From: Stomorhina lunata
Lineage: Eukaryota > Arthropoda > Insecta > Diptera > Rhiniidae
DNA length: 64,000 nt
Direction of reading: 5' to 3'
Assembly (NCBI GenBank): GCA_933228675.1
Contig: OW121744.1
Span: forward strand, 117,637,600 to 117,701,599
This document shows positions 23,501 to 35,700 of this stretch, piece after piece. The translations under genes were made by a program, and so were the position numbers. Every line of letters starts with the position of its first letter. Positions within the stretch are counted from its first letter, which is position 1. Under the pieces are notes generated by a model. The model made no database searches and was not told the DNA's origin. It saw nothing but the letters and a program-made list of their open reading frames with translations.

Positions 23501-25827
23501 CTTTCGATTACTTTATAATAAAATGACGCCAAATGAAAATATGACATTAAAAAAAGATTTTTTTAATTTTTAAAAATTACGAATAATTCCTTACAATCTT
23601 GACTTTAAAGTTGCTTCTTTTAAAAAATCAGCCTTTCAGTTGCTAACTGAAATGTTTTCTGATTTTGATTTATTAAGAAGTCAATTAAAAAAACTTCAGA
23701 TCAATAACATAGAATGTTCAAGTAAAAACTTAACTTAAACTTTGTAGTGACGTGCAATAGCATTTTTTCTATTTTAAACATTTACTAATATTTGAATAAT
23801 CCCTAGTAATTCAAATTAAATATTATTAATATTAGTTTACTAATAAATGCTATGAATCAACATGAAATACAACAAAAATCAACTATCAAATGTTAACGAA
23901 ATAGCAGTTGCCCTGTTTTTTGCTTAAACATATGTCAAATGAAATTACTAACGTTTTTTTAATCTTTTAGGAGTAGTATTTGCCGGTATTTCCTTGGCAT
24001 TAGCGGGTAAAATACTCCAGTCCTTGAAGGGGTTGGTGGCCACCTAAAGTAAAGCACAATAAATTAGTTAAAATAAGTCTTTACGTTAAGATTGCATTAA
24101 ACTTACATGGTATAATCTTTGAGTTAAAGACTCATTGCAATTAATGCGTGTCTGCTCTGCAATATGAGTAGTAATATTATTAAAAGCCTGTAAAGCATAA
24201 GTACCAAACTGTTCACGCCACACTAGTTCATCCAAAAACTGTTGGATCATCTGACGGGATAATAATGATAATGTGTTTTGGAACATTCTGGGTACGATAC
24301 GCCTCAAATAGTCCATGACCGCAGAATTAGTATGTTTAGCTGAACTATCGGTTGCAGCTGCTTGTACAACATTCTTAAAGCCCATAGAATACAAAGTCAT
24401 TTTATCGACAGTCAAATCAATGCAAATAACACTGTCCTGTGATACCCAACGTTTGAGAGGTTCCAAAATAACTTGAAAGCGTTTTTTGTAATTACGATCC
24501 GAATCTGATAATGGTTCTACAGCTCTTAGTCGAATAGTTTTTTCAGCATAATCTAAAACGCCTAAAACTTCTACTTTCAATTGACGTTGTTGACCATCTT
24601 GGGATGTTGTTCCGAAGGATATAACACCAACTTCAACATATTTCTCGGGACCTCCAAGCTTTTTACATTTTTGATGAACGGCCAAGGTGCAAATGGCTCG
24701 AAGCCAAGTGTAAACACCTTTAATGTAAACATTATCTACCTTGACCCACTGTACAACGTTTTGTATGTTGGTCTGACAGGCCCAATGGTAAATCAGCTTA
24801 AGTATGCAAGATGGTGGATGTGGTGCACCCTCAAAAATGGAGCCATGGAAAACGGATACAAAACGTGTTGGACAACATTCACTAATCCAAACATAGCCAC
24901 CGGTATAAGGAAATTTGGAAGCATCGGAATAAACACCTACAAAAAGAAAGTTTAAAAGATATTCGGAAAAGCAAATATGTTGTTTTTTTCTTACTTACCC
25001 AATTTTAAATCGTTGTTTTTGTGAGTGGCACATTTCTGCTCAGCCTTTAAAAGGCCCTCCTGTATCAACCATTCTGTGAATTTATTGGGCGTCAACATAA
25101 GTACCAACTTGACTTTGGAATCCAATTTATTGCGTGTAGCTGACATATCCTTGACTTTAAGCCAAGGCTTAGCCAAGACCACCAAAGAGGGAAAGGTCTT
25201 ACCCTGCAGCTTCGTTTCCTTATTCTCCTTTGTATTTTTGCCATCCTTACCGTCAGAACCAATTATTAAACCACCAACAGCAGAGTCCTCGGAGGGACGG
25301 AAATTAGGAGCAGGAGGACTTTCAGCGCCCTTAACCCCTTTCTTGGAGTCTTTAGACAACTTACCACCTTTGCTCGCAGGTGTAGCATCTTTAATATCTG
25401 CTGATGCACCCTTTTTACTTTTAGAGTCCGTTTTTATATTTTTACCAGACGCCACTGCAATTCTTTTGGCCAAGGGTACATCATCCTCCTCCTCGTCCGA
25501 AGTCTCTAAATATACAAAATTGGGAGCTCGTTTCCGTCCTGAACGGGAACCGCCCTTAGCAGGTGCCTCTTCAGGCTTTGGTGTCTTCTTAGGTGGCAAA
25601 GTAGCTTCCTTTAACTCTTGCAGCACTTTACCCTTAAAGGAATAGGCCTGAAAAACTTGCCCATTAAATAGTTCCTTGCCATCATTGGCATTCAGGGCAG
25701 TCTTCAAAGCATTTTTAATCGCATTATGCTCGTTGGCAACTCTTTCATAAGCGCCCAACTGAGCCGGCGACAATTCTTCAATTAAACAATCTAGATCTAA
25801 TGTTATATCAGTTTTAGAGATTTTCAT
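20505..25827 (-). CDS. row: Relative of woc (row)-like zinc-finger chromatin protein
   Basis: Eight coding exons on the minus strand: 24999-25827, 24107-24936, 23953-24043, 21930-22747, 21737-21872, 21563-21666, 21383-21510, 20505-21321. They total 1,250 residues with phases agreeing at every join. Residues 1-240 start MKISKTDITLDLDCLIEELS and become Lys/Ser/Pro-rich. About 245-520 is a transposase-like domain (separate entry). A charged linker (about 585-650) leads to at least six C2H2-type fingers (CPICDTATTF, CLFCLEKM, CLICQQRF, CQACGYRT, CTKCALSFVDKG, CNKCNYKT). The C-terminus is Gln/His-rich. In Drosophila, row works with WOC and HP1c at active promoters. Exon 3 uses a GTTAGT donor, supported by phase. 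The symbol rests on remembered family features, so synteny or a database search should confirm it. Confidence 0.82.
22748..23952. other. Row intron 3
   Basis: A 1.2-kb intron, the largest of row, strongly A/T-rich with no recognised element. Confidence 0.75.
23953..25093 (-). other. Transposase-derived domain inside row
   Basis: Spread over row exons 1-3. Read in order it shows a zinc-ribbon-like segment (KCATHKN ... YVWISECCPTRF), HGSIFEGAPHP, a helical W-rich stretch (KLIYHWACQTNIQNVVQWV), then KYVEVGVISFG, a beta-rich core with VICIDLTVDKM, KHTNSAVMDYL and FLDELVWREQFG. This is the order of landmarks in IS1016/Merlin (ISXO2-type) transposases: SFFEGS, VEIDETKFG, the SD motif, HTNxIE and LDEFxWR. 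The acidic residues expected in VEIDE and HTNxIE are replaced, which suggests a catalytically dead, domesticated domain. Family assignment is by motif memory only. Confidence 0.65.
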
Positions 25828-26422
25828 TGTTAAACTTTAGCGTAACATAAATATTCTCAAAATATTTAATAGTTTTGTGCTTTTATTAAAGTTTTTCAAC
25901 TATTTTTCACAATTTTACAAGCAACGCGTCTTTTCTTATGAGATTTTTCGTTCACCAATACACACTAAAGTAAAAATGGCGGCGTAATATACTTAGGGTT
26001 ACCGATAATAAATAAATTAAATTCCTACATTACAAAAGAAAGTGACCCAAGAAATAAATCATTTTATTGAGCAAAATAAATTAAGCAATTCAAAAAATCA
26101 AATCCTTTTAGGCCAAAGTTTATGTTTTAAACTTTTGTTTTTAACATAAAACTTAAATTCATCAAAAAATTTAAAAGTTTTGCTAAAGATTTTAACTATT
26201 TCCCCGTTTTTAGATTTCCTCAGTAAAGATGTAAATACTTTTCAAAATATTATCATATTATGGCACTGCCAGTTCAAAAACTTAAAGCTAAATTTGTTTA
26301 TTGTGATTGAAAAAAAAATTATTTTCCATTGTGAATTTGGGTTTTATTTCTGTTTGTTTTCTTATACTGAAAAGATTTATTTATATTAGAAATATTCCTA
26401 AAAATATTAAATGGTCTAAAAA
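25828..26422. other. Divergent promoter region, row and RSRC1-like gene
   Basis: About 600 bases between the two start codons, AT-rich. The row-proximal 150 bases presumably hold its 5' UTR and promoter. No defined core element was recognised. Confidence 0.5.
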
Positions 26423-27242
26423 ATGAGAGAATCTGAAAGATCGTCCAGCTACCAACGATCTAGACATAGAACTAGATCGAAATCACGAGATAGAGAAAAA
26501 AGCCGGGATAGTGAACGTTATCGCGATAGGGATAGAGACCGTGATCGTGACCGGGAACGCGGTAGCCGTGAAATAGAACGCGATAGAGATTATGACAGAG
26601 ATTATTATTCCTCTCGAAACTATAAGTCAAAATCAAAAAAGTCCAAGCACTCCAAAAAATCCAGGCATCGCCGTCGTAGCCGCAGTTCAAGCTCTTCCTC
26701 TACTTCATCATCCAGTTCCCGAGACAGTCGCAGCAGCCGTAGTAGCCGCACATCAAAATATTCTAGCTCCCGTAATAGTAAAACCAGAGCACCCAGTTCA
26801 GAAAGCAATTCCCGAAGTGCCCCGGTATCATCTACTTCCAGTACAGCTGCTGTAACCAAAGCAATTGATTTAATGGACTTTAAGGTGCAAAAAGCTTTGG
26901 AAACTATTGAAGAGGATACATTTGTACCACGGTCTTTCTTTAGTACAAGAGACAGAGAGGCTCCCGAAAAAAATAGTTTGCCCTCAGATAAGGTTATTAT
27001 AGACTTGCAGGCGGAGACAGTTTCATTTGCAATGTCTTTGGACAAATTAAAGGAAGCCAACACTAAAGATGAATTGTTCCATCCAAATGTAAGTTTCTAC
27101 TTTATAATACTATTAAGTCCAACATTTTTTATTAAGAGCTTATTTATTTTAAATTTGTTAGTTTCTTGGTGACTCTGAACAAAAGCAAGATAAGTGGATT
27201 CGCAAATTATACTTATATCGTCAAAAGTATATGAAAGAATAA
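26423..27242 (+). CDS. RSRC1: SR-related protein, RSRC1/SRrp53-like
   Basis: Two exons, 26423-27088 and 27162-27242, encoding 248 residues. Residues 1-145 are an Arg/Ser/Asp/Glu-rich low-complexity domain (repeated RDRDRDR and SSS/SRS runs) of the type that mediates contacts among splicing factors. The C-terminal part, about 150-248, is less biased: AIDLMDFKVQKALETIEEDT, then ELFHPNFLGDSEQKQDKWI and a basic end RKLYLYRQKYMKE. The HPN...KW...LxxLRQ pattern matches the conserved C-terminus of RSRC1, a nuclear factor for 3' splice-site recognition and alternative splicing. The last exon has 26 codons and starts exactly in phase (N|FLGD). AATAAA just after the stop may serve polyadenylation. The gene is convergent with mRpL41, leaving only 133 bases between the stops. 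Confidence 0.78.
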
Positions 27243-27375
27243 ATATTGGTTAAAACAAATTATCTTAATAAACCTTTATGCAAAACTTAAATAAAACTTA
27301 CAAATTACATTAAAAAAATGTGACGCCTACATTTAATTTTATATACATTTTTATTTAAAACAATAAACTTAACAT

Positions 27376-27879
27376 TTAAAATATATCAGAGCCAGTTTTA
27401 CGAGCTCTTTGCAAAGCTTCTTCAGCCACTAACAGTTCGTTTTCAGAAGGCTCTACTGATGAACCATCTTCCTTTATTTTTCCTTCTTTAAAATCATCAA
27501 TTACTTTCTTCGAGTACACAGCATTAAACAAATCCAAGCTGGTGAATTCAGATTGTATGACATCTGCAGCTTTGTACGACACATATGGCTTTAATTTGCA
27601 ACCCTCCAAGTTAGGTACTATGATCTCGGGAATTTTTTCAGGGATCTCAACATATTTGCCATTTACTAACATGCCAGTATCTCGTACCCCTCTTTTATGA
27701 ACGGGCACTGCTGGATTGAGCTCAGTGCGTTGTGATTCTTTTGTTGTCCTGGCACCTCTTTTATTGTATACCAAAAATTTGCGGAAATTCCGTTTACCTT
27801 CCAATGGTGCAGTTGTGGAAATTGTACGCTGTTGGCTTCTAATAGCCAATGTTAAGAGTTTTTTACAGTTTTGCATCAT
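27376..27879 (-). CDS. mRpL41: Mitochondrial large ribosomal subunit protein mL41
   Basis: A single-exon gene of 167 residues starting MMQNCKKLLTLAIRSQQRTI, which has the basic, Ser/Thr-rich, acid-poor character of a mitochondrial presequence. The mature part carries NFRKFLVYNKRGAR, RGVRDTGMLVNGKYVEIPEK and the family signature VPNLEGCKLKPYVSY, then a helical Lys/Glu-rich tail. mL41 is part of the mitochondrial 60S-type subunit. The frame stays open 59 codons further upstream (to 28056), but that extension is Cys/Tyr-rich and unlike the family, so the internal Met pair at 27877-27879 is preferred. Length is close to the family norm with a slightly long tail. Confidence 0.9.
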   Translation of the reverse strand: MMQNCKKLLTLAIRSQQRTISTTAPLEGKRNFRKFLVYNKRGARTTKESQRTELNPAVPVHKRGVRDTGMLVNGKYVEIPEKIPEIIVPNLEGCKLKPYVSYKAADVIQSEFTSLDLFNAVYSKKVIDDFKEGKIKEDGSSVEPSENELLVAEEALQRARKTGSDIF

Positions 27880-29771
27880 TTTTCTTTTAGAATTTTTAGA
27901 AATTATTAAATAACCTGCAGTTTGCGTGTTTTGGTATGAACGATTTTTTATAATACAGCTGTTTACGCATATTTGCATTTTATAGTAACATACACAACAG
28001 AGTTGTATTTTATAGGAAGTCATATACAGCTTAACCTCGATAAACCTATTTCTCAAAAATAAACCATTTTGGAACTAAAATACTAGAACTTAGTCATTTT
28101 AAGAAAATATCAAACGATTGTCAAACTACTTAAGAAGCTAAAAGCTAATTTCCAAGAATCATGGATATTTTATCTTATTTACACTCTTCAGTACACCATA
28201 ATTGGCTAGAATCATCAATCATGCCAAAGTGAACTATTAATCATTATATACCATGGTGTCGGAGACAGTTCATCCGAATTACCCATCGACTACAGAAATA
28301 ATTAAAGCTATAAACAGTACCTAAAACTGTAAAGCTTTAACAAAGGACAATAATCACCTCAAATTTCTCAAAGCATCTCCGAAAAACGGTGTTAAATACC
28401 GTCGTTTTATAAAAACTAATGTGAAAGAAAAAATTTATATGATGTCGAGAAAAATTCCACATAAAGATTACGAAAAAAAAACTCTTATAACGAATTATTC
28501 ATGTGTTGGGCGTTAGACAAGAACAATAAATAAAAAGGACCTTTATATTTCGAAAAGGCTACATTGTCCGTGCGTTAAAATTATCTTATAATACTTCATT
28601 CAAATTTAAAAACTGAAAACCTTATTAAAGAAAAAGATTTATGTAAACAATTTAATTAAGTTGCACGTAATCATTGCTATTTAATTCTTGAAAATTGTGA
28701 AACATTCGCATATATAAATACAAAATTGTTTGTTTTGTGACCTTCGCAATGGTCATTAAATGCCATGAATAATGCAATATCAATATAAATGCAATTATCT
28801 CTTTATAAAATGTACATACTACGTTCATCCGGTCGTCTATGTTAAAAGCACACACGTATCCTGTGTAAGAATGTAAGTATGTATGTGGTTAATAAAGGTA
28901 TAACCTTCAAATCCTTTAGCCTTAACATTAAAGATAATATGGCAACGTAAATTATTTATCCATACCACTTTTGCTACACTCCTTTCGCCGACAAACTTTC
29001 ATGACAAACTCATATAAAATTAGCAATTTTAAACAAACAACTACATTGTTAGAAATTGAATACAAACATATCCAAGATTATAAAAAGTTTTAACATTACG
29101 CGAGGAAAGGAATTGTTTTAAATTCTTCAAAAATCATTCTGTAAAAAGACCTTAGCAAAAAAACAAAAACTGTACATCAAACAATTATTTATAACCAATT
29201 TCAGAACGATATATCTTCAAACTTTTTAAACACGTTTCATTGAAGCTCTCAGCAAAAAATAAAAAAAACTGTGTATAAAACAATTCCTTAAAATCAATTC
29301 CAGACCGACCTATCCATGTTTTTGATAATACATATAAAAATAAAATCATCAAAATAACGGGAATCTTGCAAAATTGGTGAAATATAAAAGCAAAACCAAA
29401 ATCACTTGTCAAATATAATCTATAAAATAAAGGTTTTTTAGGTAGGTTTCTTAGTTTAATGTTCAGAGATCCGTATTCCTCTACACATCATAAAGGTGAC
29501 CATATATTTGTACTAGAAATGCTTAATTTTTCTATACCCCTCCACAACTTCTTGAGAAAACAGCAATACACGCATTCAAACAATATCAACTGCAAACACA
29601 CTAATAAAAAGCTTAACCGTATGTCGAAGAAAACTGACTGTAAATTGGTGAATAAAATTTAGTCAGCGGCCGGCATTAAAACAACTAACAACGAAACGGA
29701 AGAAAAACATACATATTTAGTGAATACAAAAAAAAAAGTACAAAACAATTTTAAAATAACGACTATTTAAT
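27880..29771. other. Intergenic region, mRpL41 to the MADF zinc-finger gene
   Basis: About 1.9 kb of AT-rich DNA between divergent genes. No coding signal is convincing. A degenerate two-copy tandem repeat lies near 29144-29316. The last 100-200 bases, with A-rich runs up to the ATG at 29772, are probably the 5' UTR of the downstream gene. Confidence 0.55.
29144..29316. repeat. Degenerate two-copy tandem repeat (~105-base period)
   Basis: Copy 1 (about 29151-29215) and copy 2 (about 29252-29316) share AGCAAAAAA, AAACTGT, AAACAATT, AAAATCAATTCCAGA or ACCAATTTCAGA, and a following CGA(C/T) word. Identity looks moderate, so it is old. Confidence 0.5.
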
Positions 29772-32700
29772 ATGTCGTCCGCTGTTTTAAGTACATCAAT
29801 AATTTGGCAACCCGATGATTATATATTTTTCAAAAAATGTGGTGAAATAACAATATCACCGGATATACAAAATTTCGGTTTTAATTGTTTATTTTGTAAT
29901 GGGATTTGTTTACAAACTGATATATTTTTGCAACATTTACAAGAACAACACAAGGAAGAAGTTTTCCAATTGTATGAGCAACAAATTTTTAGCAATGAAT
30001 TGTTAAAAGAAAATAATTTTAATGCAGAATTTGCGCTTAATTTAAACGAAATTGATTTGAATGTCAGTTTAAATAATTTTTCGTTAACAACCAATATCTT
30101 AAATGGTGAAAATCAAGTAACAAAAGAAAATAGTAAAAATTGCAATAAATTGTACACAAATGAGGTAAACCTAACATCGCCCTCCAGCGATAACCTAAAT
30201 TTAGTATTTGATTTCGAAACGAACAATTTATTAGCATTAACCTCGCCAAATCAAGACTTAGAAAATCTTATTATATCTAATCCCTTGGAAAATGTTTGCG
30301 ATGGCACAATTATTGACGATACTAACATTACGGCCACGTCCAGTTCTACCTTATTAAACTTAAACACTACTTCCGCCTCTCGTGGTAGTTTTAAATGTTT
30401 AACGGATGACAATGAATGTGAAATAGGTGATGGTGAAGATAGTGGTATTTCGTTGGTGCAAAGTCCCTCCTGCAGCAATGACTACTGCGGTGGATTTAGT
30501 TATTGCATGTCGTTTACTGAGGATACTAGCAGTAAGGTATGTGTTAAAGCTTTTACATTTGAAAATATTTGATACTAACTTACATATCGTTACCTGAAAC
30601 GGAAATGGATGTTAGTTTTGACTTTTGCGACCAAAATTAGCGGCCTAATTAACAAAAAAGCAAATCTACTGGTTTTAGTTTTGATTAAAAATACTATTTT
30701 GCTTCCCTTGTGAAATTATCAGGACAGTTTGATTTTTTTTTAACGATATGCACTTGTTTTGAGCAGTGATGCCAGTTGTTCGCGCTAACATTTTTGGAAA
30801 ATGTATTCAATACGTCGGTTACTATCACAAACATAACAGCGTGGCTACGCGATACTCCTTCCATACTAATGAAGCTCGACACAAAAATCATGAACGCTTC
30901 AACGTCTGTTCCAAAAATCTGCCCGTCAAGTAAATATATCAAGTTAGTCGCAAAGGGTTAACTCTGATCTAAGTGATTTTTAACTCTTTCAAATTACCCC
31001 TACTTTTGTATAAGGATATTACCTATGTATTATCATCGATTGGCATCACCAGTCGTTTACCGTTGCTTATTCCCATATATACATACATATGTACATACAT
31101 ACATAGTATGTATAAAACTATTTACTTTTATGTACAAATAAATACGTGAATATGTATGTTACTTGTATCCAAATATTCGTAGCTTTACTTTGTATCATCA
31201 AATTCACAATTTAATCAAATAAACAGAAGGCGTTAAAAAACAACTAGAAATTTGCATTTTCTAAACAAATTTTCATTTACTATTTATTTTCTATATTTAC
31301 ATATATTTTTGTGCACTTGTTTCACAAACAAAAATTTTAAAAATCTCATGAAATTGAGGGAAAATATTAATAAGGACGCAAAGGGGATACAGCCTTGTCC
31401 AGTTGTTGGCAAATCAAACAAAATAGAAATGAAATTTAGTTTATTTTTATTTTTGGCAAAAAGTACAGAAAAAGCGTACTAATAATGTTTAAGTATATCA
31501 AAAGACTGCGAAAATAGCGTTACGTAATTTGTGAACAGCCTCTTATGAAAAATTCACAAAATTCTTATTATATTCTTATTCTGTTATCCTTGACTCCCAG
31601 TGGAGCATATTCTTATTATATGTATCAAAATTCATTTAAAACAAAGTTATAATGGCAATTTTACACTTTCGCAAAACTAAAATTACATTGATGAGAATGT
31701 GTCTAACTGGAGGGTCCTTGACGGAATTCTATTTACCTGTTCAGCATCATAAACGAAAGCTATTAAGTAGAATAAATAGCCTCCGGAGTATACTTTATGG
31801 ATATGGATTTTAATATTATGTCAATTTAGTAAAATGATGATAGAAAAATAATAGGATTTAGTTGCAACGTACAAATCAACAACTTCAAATCTTTGAAGTG
31901 AAATAAAATGTGATGCTGTAACAATATTTATTTTTTATATTTTCTTTTCATTCCCGAAAATTTAATTTTGCATAATGAGAAAATTTTAATATTTTGAGGT
32001 ATTATTTAAAGTTTTTTACGAAAAAAATGGCATTTGTATAAAGTTAGATACAATTCAAGCCGTGGTATAGCAGGTTAGTCATCCGCCTAACATACCAGAG
32101 GTTCCAAGTTCAATCCCCGGTCAGACTCACTTAAAAAAAATGAATTTTCAAGAAAGCGGCGGTACACCTCATAACTCAGCTAGCCACTGGTTATTAAGTA
32201 TTAGGCTATGTAAAAATTCTCTAACTAATGCATTTGCCGTTCGGAGCCGGCGTTAAAACGTAGGTCCCTTTCAATGTGTCTAAAAATAGAATCGGATGCA
32301 GCTCATTGTCTGAGAGAAAATCAAGGATTTTAAAACTTTAGTACCAGATATATCTATCAAAGTTAACATGATCAAAAATATATTACTTGTTGCATTTTAT
32401 TTGGAATACTCTTTAATACCCAAAACTTTTAATACAATAGAATATCTTGCACTTTAACATTGACTTTCACTTTGACAACTATGGCTTTGACTCAAATACA
32501 TTTATTAGTACTTATTAAATACACTATATTTTCGATATTATTTAATATTATGCTCGAATCAAAAGTATTCATTTGATTAAATAGGAAATTGTGTAGTGTA
32601 TTTTTAGATGGTTTAGTTGAACATCTGTGTTTCCATTTGCATCCAACTCATTAATTTTCATTCGACAATTTTAAATTATATTAATTACATTTACACTTTT

Positions 32701-35700
32701 CCCACACAAATTTTTAAATTCAAAAATAAATAATTCAAAAAACACTTGTTGAAATTTTGGCAACAAAAAAATTTTTTTATTTTACTCAAAAGGTCATAAT
32801 GCATGTCTGGTATTAGATAGAATAAGATACAGAGGAGGTATTTTTACGATTGCTCTAATATTGTTTCGAGAATCTGGAGTCTGAAAACATGTTATACAGA
32901 TATTACCGATTTGCAAAATATTCTTTAATCTACATTGTTTTTTTTATTAATTATTGCAAAATTATTTACATAAAATTTTGCAATAATCCAAATTAAATTA
33001 TTGTAGAACTTTTATTTTTTTTCTAAATTTAAATCAAACGTCAATTCAAAAAGATTATTTCCGCTTTATTTGGAATATTTGTAGAACAATTTACATGACT
33101 TTTATAAATAAATTTCTATAATTTGATTTTTAAATCAAAGATTTTTGTAATTATGAAAAAATAAATACAATATTGACAGTTGAAATATATCTATGTATTT
33201 GTTATTTTAATAATATATGCCATTAAAAGAATATGTTTGGATAATTGATATTGGAAAAATAAATTTTTATCGGTTTTTTTTAAATATTAAAAGTCCAATT
33301 TGTCATTTAAACAAATATGTATAACAAATACAAATTCGATGTATTTTATTTGACACATTAATTCGATTTGGAATGACATATAATTAATTTAGTTGATAGT
33401 TCCTAAAAGACAATCAACAATTTCTTCCTTTAACATAATTAGCTAAAATTACATTAGCCCAATCCACAATCTGTTGCAAACAGTTTAGGATCGTATCATT
33501 TGTAAATCAGAATGACAAATTAAAATTTCCCGTATTATATTTATTGATTTTTTTTCATCTGCCACATCGACTTGCAAATGCTATGATGCTAGACTTTATA
33601 TTACAAGTTTGTGCTGATGTATGTAACGCATAGAAATATTTGTCTCAGAACCACCAATATGCTTAGAATCACTTTCTGAGTCGATTAAGCGATGTCAGAC
33701 CGTCTGGCTGGACCCCCATGTAGACCATGTAATCAAACTGCAGGTCGCAATTCTAAAGATAATTTGATTAAATTTGGCACAGATATATATTTTTTTTTTT
33801 GATAGTAGCACCATGGCTATTGAAATTCGTCAAAATCGGTCCATTATTTATGGTACCTCTCATAGGTCACACTTCCCGGAATTGATATTTTGGCCACTAT
33901 TTTTTTTATGAAATTTAAAACATGTACTGCTCATGTATACCAAAATTACTGTACCAAATTTCGTTGAAATCGGTCCACATTTGACCCCAGCTCTCATATA
34001 AGTCCAAATGACGGAAACAGCTTAAATATATAAGTTTTGAGAAAATGTTTGTATGATGGCAAAATTTAGCAAATATTTGTCTTTATGCAGGAAAAAGAAT
34101 ACCTTTGATCTTAGTAGTGAAGCACTTTCTTACTTGTTTTCTTTAAAAACCGATTAAGATGTACAACAAATGGTGTAATACATACATATTTGTTTGAATT
34201 TATTACTATATTATGTTGTTCTATTTTTAATTTATTAAACTTAAGTTATTAAGAAAACACGAAATATTGTAGCTAATGTTTTTTTAAACACCAAAAAATT
34301 GTGTTTTAATCACATTCTATAAAAAATCGATAATGCTTATAAATTGTTAACAGAATTAGGAACTTATATTTCGATTATCTGACCACTTGATAATATGGCT
34401 GTAAATTAAAATGTTAATAAAGCTCTTTAAATTTACTTTATCTATTTTTTTCTATTTATCTATCTATTTTTTTCTGTTGCAATTTGTAAAACATAAGATT
34501 ATGGGGATTATTCAAATTTATTTTAATATTTTTATAAATTTGGAGTAAAATTTTTTATTCATGTCTCTGTTATAATTTAATTACACCCTCACTGAATTTT
34601 TAATCAGCAAAATAGTGTTAATTAATTAATGTTTATTCAATTTATAATACATATTAAAATAAAAAATTGATATCGGAAAGTTATTTAAAAACGTGATAAT
34701 TGTTTTACAAACGTGTCATAAATAAATAACACTTGATTTTCATGTATAAAAATAAAAAAAATATTTATTTTAAATGTTTAAAAAAAAGTTTTAAAAATTT
34801 TAACCAAATCGACATTATTTATTCATAAAGATTATTAGAAAAATTTTATAAAAAATGTTCGGGTTAATAGAACACTTTTCAGTTTAACTCTTTTAAAGAA
34901 AAATATTCTGTTGAATTTTTAAAGAAAATTTTTCAGTTAAATTTTTAAAGGAAATTTTTTATTAAATTTATCGGTTAAATTTTTTTATAAAATTTATCGG
35001 TTAAAATTTTTTATAGAACATTTGTTGGATACAATTTTTTAAGAAATTTTTTCGGATAAAATTTTTTAAAGACAAATTTTAAGCTAAAATTTTATTTAAA
35101 GAAATTTAACGGTTAACATTTTTAATATAAAATTTTTCTTCTAAACAAATACCTCAATATGTTTATAATAAAGCTTTTGCAATCACTTTTTTATACTATC
35201 AATTTATTAATTTATATGTATTTTATGATAAAATTTATATCAATACTCACACTAATTTTTATTATTGTAATCAATAATATTGTTTCAAAAGTTAAAATCA
35301 AGTAATAAAATAAATAAATTGTATGGTGTTATTAAATAGTCTAAATGGAATATACACGACTTTGTAGACTTAGACCCACCCTCACATGACTTAATGCTAA
35401 TTAACTTAATTTAAAATAACTATTATTTAGTTAATGCTGATAGCATTTAAAGAAAATTAAGATCTTAATATTTTTTAAATATATTTAAGCAATTTAATTA
35501 GGGAATCTAAAAAATATACCAATGCACAGAGTTGATAAAAATATATTATTTTGCGTGCATCTAATAATTATTTTGAAATTTATCACTGTTTTTGTTATTG
35601 AACAATAACTGTCATGTTCACACAATCATAATTTTAATTTAAATTGCAACAAGTTTGTTTATTTACGTTTTTTTTTTATAATAAACCTAAAGTATGCCGA

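Noticed and set aside
27880..28056. N-terminal extension of mRpL41
   Set aside because: Open but Cys/Tyr-rich, lacking presequence character, and unlike the family; the internal MM start fits better.
29459..29662. 67-codon ORF upstream of the MADF zinc-finger gene
   Set aside because: No domain, no homology I recognise, and in probable promoter or 5' UTR.
30694..30961. Overlapping 61- and 82-codon ORFs on both strands in the large intron
   Set aside because: GC is somewhat raised, but neither protein is recognisable and no splice sites frame them; possibly an old repeat.
32057..32130. Functional tRNA gene
   Set aside because: A and B boxes are present but the acceptor and anticodon stems do not pair properly, and a SINE body follows.
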